Shown in pieces: positions 22,445 through 25,274 of a DNA stretch of 25,274 bases. The notes beneath the pieces were generated by a model that was not told where the DNA came from, searched no databases, and worked only from the letters and a program-made list of their open reading frames with translations. Position 1 is the stretch's first letter; each line of letters begins with the position of its first letter. Source of the stretch: a virus; IMG/VR virus record IMGVR_UViG_3300032293_000326, positions 1 through 25,274 of that record, one strand, 5' to 3'. The position numbers were made by a program, and so were the translations under genes.

Positions 22445-23762
22445 TTTCGCTTCCTATGAAATCGTATGTCTTTCCAGTGAGTTCATTGATTGGTTGAACT
22501 CCGGTTAGCTGCTGCCATCGTTTGCAGATTACATCGGCATAGATTGGGTCAAGTTCTACGATCGCTGCTTTCATTCCTAGTGAATGAGCTGCGATGAGTG
22601 TCGATCCTGATCCGCCAAATGGATCCAGCACTAGCGATTCGCTGTTTGCTGAATTGCTTAGGATTCTGGTTATCAAGTTTACTGGTTTCATCGTTGGATG
22701 TTCTGAGTTCCGACGTGGTCTTGGTTCTCTGATTATCGTTGATGTGCTTCGTGCTGTTTCAATAATGTTTACGAGTTCTGTTTTGCTTAGGGTTTCTAGT
22801 TCCTTTGTTGCGAAGTCTAGAACTGTTGAATCGTTGAATGGCCCGTACCAGGGATGTGCTGCGCCTGGTTTCCATCCGTAGATGATTGGTTCATGTTGCC
22901 AGTTGTAATCCTGGCGGCTAAGTACGAAGTTGTCTTTTACCCAAATCAGTATTTGTTTTAGCATCCATCCTGCACCGGAAAGTGTCGTTCTGAATGCTTG
23001 ACCACTTGAGTCTGCGTGGCAAACATAAATCGGGCATCCTGCTTTTGCGTTCTGATACATCGCTGCGTAGACCGCGAGCAGGAAGGATTCGAATTCTAAT
23101 TCTGTCATTGCGTCGTTCTGGATTGTTAGTCCTTCACTTGTTCCGCCTGTGTATGCGACGTTGTATGGTGGATCTGTGAAGATGCAATCTGCCAGTTTGT
23201 TATCTAGCGCCTTTGCCAGGATCGCTGGATCGGTTGAGTCTCCGACCACCAATCTGTGTGGCCCTAGAATCCATACGTCGCCTTCGATGCTGTGCGCGTT
23301 GCGTGGTTTAGCTGGTGCTTCATCTAGATCGCCGTCCATTGGTATTTCCTCGACCGGCATTTTAAGAATCTCTGCGATGGCTTCTGCGCTGTAGCCTGCG
23401 TCGCTTACCAGTTCTGGATCTACGTTTACGAGCTGCGAGATCATTTCGCGAAGTGCTTCTTCGTCGTATGTTCCTAATTCGGCTGTGCGGTTATCGGCTA
23501 GTGCGAATGCTTTGGCTGTGCTGTCGTCATCGTCTGTCCAGACGACCGCGATCTCTGTCCAGCCAAGTTGCTTCGCTGCTTTCCATGTGTGGTTGCCGGC
23601 GATGATGGTTCCGTCGCTGTGTCTGGCCACCACCGGCTTTCGCTGTCCGAAGCGTTCTAGCGATCGGGCTACGGCGGCCACGTCGCCTATGCGTGGGTTT
23701 CCTGGCAGTGGATGCAGATCGTCGATCGGCGTTGCCAGAGCTTGCAGGTTTTCATTGATCAT
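22437..23762 (-). CDS. ParB-like domain fused to a DNA methyltransferase, 441 aa
   Basis: Residues 1-110 are a ParB/sulfiredoxin-like N-terminal domain (LHPLPGNPRIGDVAAVARSL, TIIAGNHTWKAAKQLGW, ALADNRTAELGTYDEE). The C-terminal methyltransferase has catalytic TDPPYN (196-201), EHPTMKP (354-360), the SAM-binding motif LDPFGGSGST (379-388) and ELDPIYAD, in the order of a beta-group enzyme. DPPY suggests N6-adenine methylation. No partner restriction enzyme is present. It may protect or mark phage DNA. The start has an AAGGGGG site after a 169-bp noncoding gap. Confidence 0.93.
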   Translation of the reverse strand: MINENLQALATPIDDLHPLPGNPRIGDVAAVARSLERFGQRKPVVARHSDGTIIAGNHTWKAAKQLGWTEIAVVWTDDDDSTAKAFALADNRTAELGTYDEEALREMISQLVNVDPELVSDAGYSAEAIAEILKMPVEEIPMDGDLDEAPAKPRNAHSIEGDVWILGPHRLVVGDSTDPAILAKALDNKLADCIFTDPPYNVAYTGGTSEGLTIQNDAMTELEFESFLLAVYAAMYQNAKAGCPIYVCHADSSGQAFRTTLSGAGWMLKQILIWVKDNFVLSRQDYNWQHEPIIYGWKPGAAHPWYGPFNDSTVLDFATKELETLSKTELVNIIETARSTSTIIREPRPRRNSEHPTMKPVNLITRILSNSANSESLVLDPFGGSGSTLIAAHSLGMKAAIVELDPIYADVICKRWQQLTGVQPINELTGKTYDFIGSENG

Positions 23763-23931
23763 ATTTCCCCCTTGTTTTTATTCTATCGTGCCAACCCTAA
23801 AAATCCCTGAACTGCGCAGATGTGCGAAGTCGGGGCGTCGGGGTGAACTCCCCCCGTTCGATCTGGACTTTTAGACCGTACCGGGATATGCCGGGTGGGG
23901 GGTGTCGCGGTGGTTCTTTGTGAATCTGTGT
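23763..23931. other. Noncoding region: candidate cos/packaging site and promoter for the late genes
   Basis: The only 100-plus-base gap without a gene between the HNH and methyltransferase genes. It holds CCGGGATATGCCGG (23881-23894, nearly palindromic with one mismatched pair), a G-rich GTGGGGGGTGT run, and a CGGGG/CCCCG hairpin (23839-23856). On the minus strand a candidate -10 box TAGAAT precedes the gene by about 20 bases, but without a clear -35. Position beside HNH and terminase fits cos in HK97-like phages; this is an inference. Confidence 0.4.
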
Positions 23932-24243
23932 TTACTGATTGCCCTTGCTGCTGTTACATCGGCGGCAGAGCACCCATAAATTGGATGTGACGGTCAGCCC
24001 ACCGTCGGAGAGTGGGATCCTGTGGTCTACGGTCAGGTCTTTGGTCGACTGGCACTGGCTGCACCAGGGTTGCGCTTCTCGCATTGCTTTACTGAGTTTG
24101 CGCCAGGCGTAGTCGTATCCTCGTTGCGCCCTAGTGGGACGGGCAGACTCTTTGGCTTTGCTGTGTCTGGCTTGGCATTCGTTGCACCGAGCTGCGCGTG
24201 CAATCTCTCCGCACTCTAGGCATGGTCTAGGTAGCTGCGCCAT
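23932..24243 (-). CDS. HNH endonuclease, packaging-associated type, 103 aa
   Basis: Two metal-binding cysteine pairs at the N-terminus (C8/C11 and C20/C23) precede the HNH core: PWCSQC (C61, C64), LTVDHRIPLSDGG (D73-H74), SNLWVLCRRCNSSKG (N88, C93, C96). HNH proteins next to terminase are common in siphoviruses and in HK97 and phi-SLT stimulate terminase cleavage at cos. The extra N-terminal zinc ribbon is unusual in short members. It overlaps the endonuclease VII-like gene by 17 bases. Confidence 0.88.
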   Translation of the reverse strand: MAQLPRPCLECGEIARAARCNECQARHSKAKESARPTRAQRGYDYAWRKLSKAMREAQPWCSQCQSTKDLTVDHRIPLSDGGLTVTSNLWVLCRRCNSSKGNQ

Positions 24244-24622
24244 CGGTATCCATTAGGTACTTGATTGCCATTGCCAATCTTCCTGGCTGGTCTTTGAAGT
24301 ATCCGAGTCCGACGTTGCAGTTGCTGCATAAGATTCCGCGCACCAGATGCGTATCGTGATTGTGATCTATTACGAATGTTCTTTCATTCTTCTTAGCTGT
24401 GACGCCACAGATAGCGCACGCATTGTTCTGCGATTGAAGTATCGCTTCCTTATTCTTCTCAGCATCGCGAGTGATGCCACGATGAAGGATCCGGCACTGG
24501 CGACATATATCGTAGTGTCCATTGGGTGTTCTCTTATCTTTGTGATAGTTATCTAGAGTCTTGTCCTGCTTACATCTTCTGCACTTAGCAGTTGCTTCTT
24601 CATTCGTCATCTCCATCGTCAT
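24227..24622 (-). CDS. Endonuclease VII-like (recombination endonuclease) HNH protein, 131 aa
   Basis: C14/C17 and C40/C43 form a first zinc ribbon. The core has CAICG (C69, C72), the catalytic FVIDHNHDTHLVRGILC motif (D86-H87-N88-H89) and LCSNCNVGLGYFKD (C99, C102), the pattern of the phage recombination endonuclease VII family. T4 endonuclease VII resolves Holliday junctions and debranches DNA before packaging; that activity is inferred here. Starts at 24622, 24616 or 24610 are all possible; the third gives the smallest overlap with the upstream gene. Confidence 0.9.
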   Translation of the reverse strand: MTMEMTNEEATAKCRRCKQDKTLDNYHKDKRTPNGHYDICRQCRILHRGITRDAEKNKEAILQSQNNACAICGVTAKKNERTFVIDHNHDTHLVRGILCSNCNVGLGYFKDQPGRLAMAIKYLMDTDGAAT

Positions 24623-24794
24623 CGTAGTCCGATCCGAATGCTGCCAGCCTGTCTTCCTGTGGCAGTGATAGATATGACTGCAGCGTCGATGTCACTGCTC
24701 TGTTAAGTAGTGATTCGATTGCGTCGAAGGAGAGGCTGGCATCTGTGGTTATATCAGTTACAACGTCACCGATACTTATGCTGATGCTTAGCAT
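24600..24794 (-). CDS. Acidic hypothetical protein, 64 aa
   Basis: Starts in a 7-base overlap with the upstream microprotein stop (ATGCTAA). The product MLSISISIGDVVTDITTDAS continues to a helix SFDAIESLLNRAVTSTLQSYL and ends with a highly acidic tail (SDYDDDGDDE). No known motif; the tail recalls charged linkers. It then overlaps the endonuclease VII-like gene. Confidence 0.6.
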   Translation of the reverse strand: MLSISISIGDVVTDITTDASLSFDAIESLLNRAVTSTLQSYLSLPQEDRLAAFGSDYDDDGDDE

Positions 24795-24874
24795 TTTGTT
24801 TCCGCAGGCATGATGTCATCTGCTAACGCAAGTGTAACAGATGGCGGTGACATTCTTGTCAATTCAGTTGTCAT
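24788..24874 (-). CDS. Microprotein, 28 aa
   Basis: ATG 24874 overlaps the preceding TGA (ATGA), and the TAA stop overlaps the next start by 7 bases, so the frame fits the gap exactly. The product begins MTTELTRMSPPSVTLALA and ends DDIMPAETKC. A longer frame to 25084 in the same register overlaps the zinc-ribbon gene throughout and is not preferred. Function unknown. Confidence 0.45.
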   Translation of the reverse strand: MTTELTRMSPPSVTLALADDIMPAETKC

Positions 24875-25272
24875 GTTGTTCTCGCTTTGATGATGGCTGC
24901 TAGGTTGTATAGGTTTCCGCGTTTGTCTATCTCGTTCTTCTTTATCGTTCTGTAAACTTCTCTTTCGTTTATCCCTAGCCACAACGCTATTGCTTCTACA
25001 TCTAGGTAGAAGATCTTCTTTGGGTTGCTCATTGCTAGGGCCACCAATCGCAGTACCGTCCAGGTTTGTTTGCATCCGAAGCACGTTACTTCTGCTGTTA
25101 GGTTCTCTGCATCTACTATTACGAACTTCTTACAGTCATCGCTTGGACATGGGATTCGTCTTGGCTGTTCTGAGAATCGTTTGGCAGCTGCTCTTCCTTT
25201 GGCATGGATCGCGTTTACTTCGTTAGCAAAGTCTAACGCCCATGTCTGATTTAATGACCATTCCAGATGTGC
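24871..25272 (-). CDS. Zinc-ribbon and helix-turn-helix protein, N-terminus outside window
   Basis: An open frame enters from the right edge and reaches TGA 24871-24873. The 133 visible residues contain IPCPSDDCKKF and VTCFGCKQTW (a two-pair zinc knuckle), then a helix-turn-helix-like region, YLDVEAIALWLGINEREVYR and then TIKKNEIDKRGNLYNL. A zinc ribbon plus HTH suggests DNA binding, for example a transcription factor or terminase-associated recognition protein. The first residues lie beyond the edge. Confidence 0.75.
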   Translation of the reverse strand, partial: AHLEWSLNQTWALDFANEVNAIHAKGRAAAKRFSEQPRRIPCPSDDCKKFVIVDAENLTAEVTCFGCKQTWTVLRLVALAMSNPKKIFYLDVEAIALWLGINEREVYRTIKKNEIDKRGNLYNLAAIIKARTT

Positions 25273-25274
25273 CA

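Noticed and set aside
24875-25084. 98-residue version of the 28-residue gene
   Set aside because: The added part is the shadow of the zinc-ribbon/HTH gene, and the ATGA overlap marks a better start.
1-25274. CRISPR array, tRNA, insertion sequence, integrase or reverse transcriptase/diversity-generating element
   Set aside because: No regularly spaced repeats, cloverleaf-like segments, transposase, integrase or reverse transcriptase motifs were seen on either strand by reading.

Overview
The window reads as about 25 kb of a tailed phage genome (or prophage) with siphovirus architecture. Both ends are open. Protein family resemblances (HK97-type portal, protease and capsid, a P27-type small terminase, a -1 frameshifted tail chaperone pair, HNH next to the terminase) point to an actinobacteriophage. 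The moderate GC content and the aquatic-type fibre and accessory proteins suggest a freshwater or marine actinobacterial host. The host is an inference; no integrase, tRNA or host gene is visible.

Layout. Positions 2-1104 hold a plus-strand run of seven very small genes coupled by ATGA or TAATG overlaps. They include a two-CxxC protein, a ribbon-helix-helix protein and two membrane proteins. The run ends at a strong bidirectional hairpin terminator (about 1118-1155). Everything from 25272 down to 1156 is on the minus strand and is transcribed toward that terminator. In order of transcription it holds: a zinc-ribbon/helix-turn-helix protein open at the right edge; two small genes; an endonuclease VII-like HNH protein; a second HNH protein; a 169-bp noncoding stretch with inverted repeats (candidate cos or promoter region); a ParB-methyltransferase fusion; small and large terminase; a 46-residue membrane protein; portal; a capsid maturation protease with an extra N-terminal region and a strong internal start; major capsid; a glycosyltransferase; a 41-residue protein; head-tail connector; tail terminator-like protein; a 65-residue protein; two tandem tail tube paralogues; a tail assembly chaperone with a CCCAAAT slippery site; a gp10-like protein; tape measure; one tail-tip protein; four fibre or tail-appendage genes; small accessory genes; a lysis group (CHAP endolysin flanked by two holin candidates); a DUF6378-like protein; and a glycan cassette of two glycosyltransferases and a sugar-nucleotide epimerase.

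How it works together. The minus strand encodes DNA packaging, head, tail, host recognition and lysis in the usual late-gene order. Three glycosyltransferases and an epimerase, placed after the capsid and after lysis, suggest glycosylation of the virion or of the host surface. Most junctions overlap by 1-17 bases, so translation is probably coupled. The few real gaps carry hairpins or AAGGGGG-type ribosome binding sites.

Points most worth a second look are the nested start inside the protease gene, the exact 34-residue EF-hand-like repeats in the tape measure, the duplicated tail tube gene, the three related fibre genes ending in a glycine-rich adhesin-like domain, the glycosylation genes, and the plus-strand microprotein operon.
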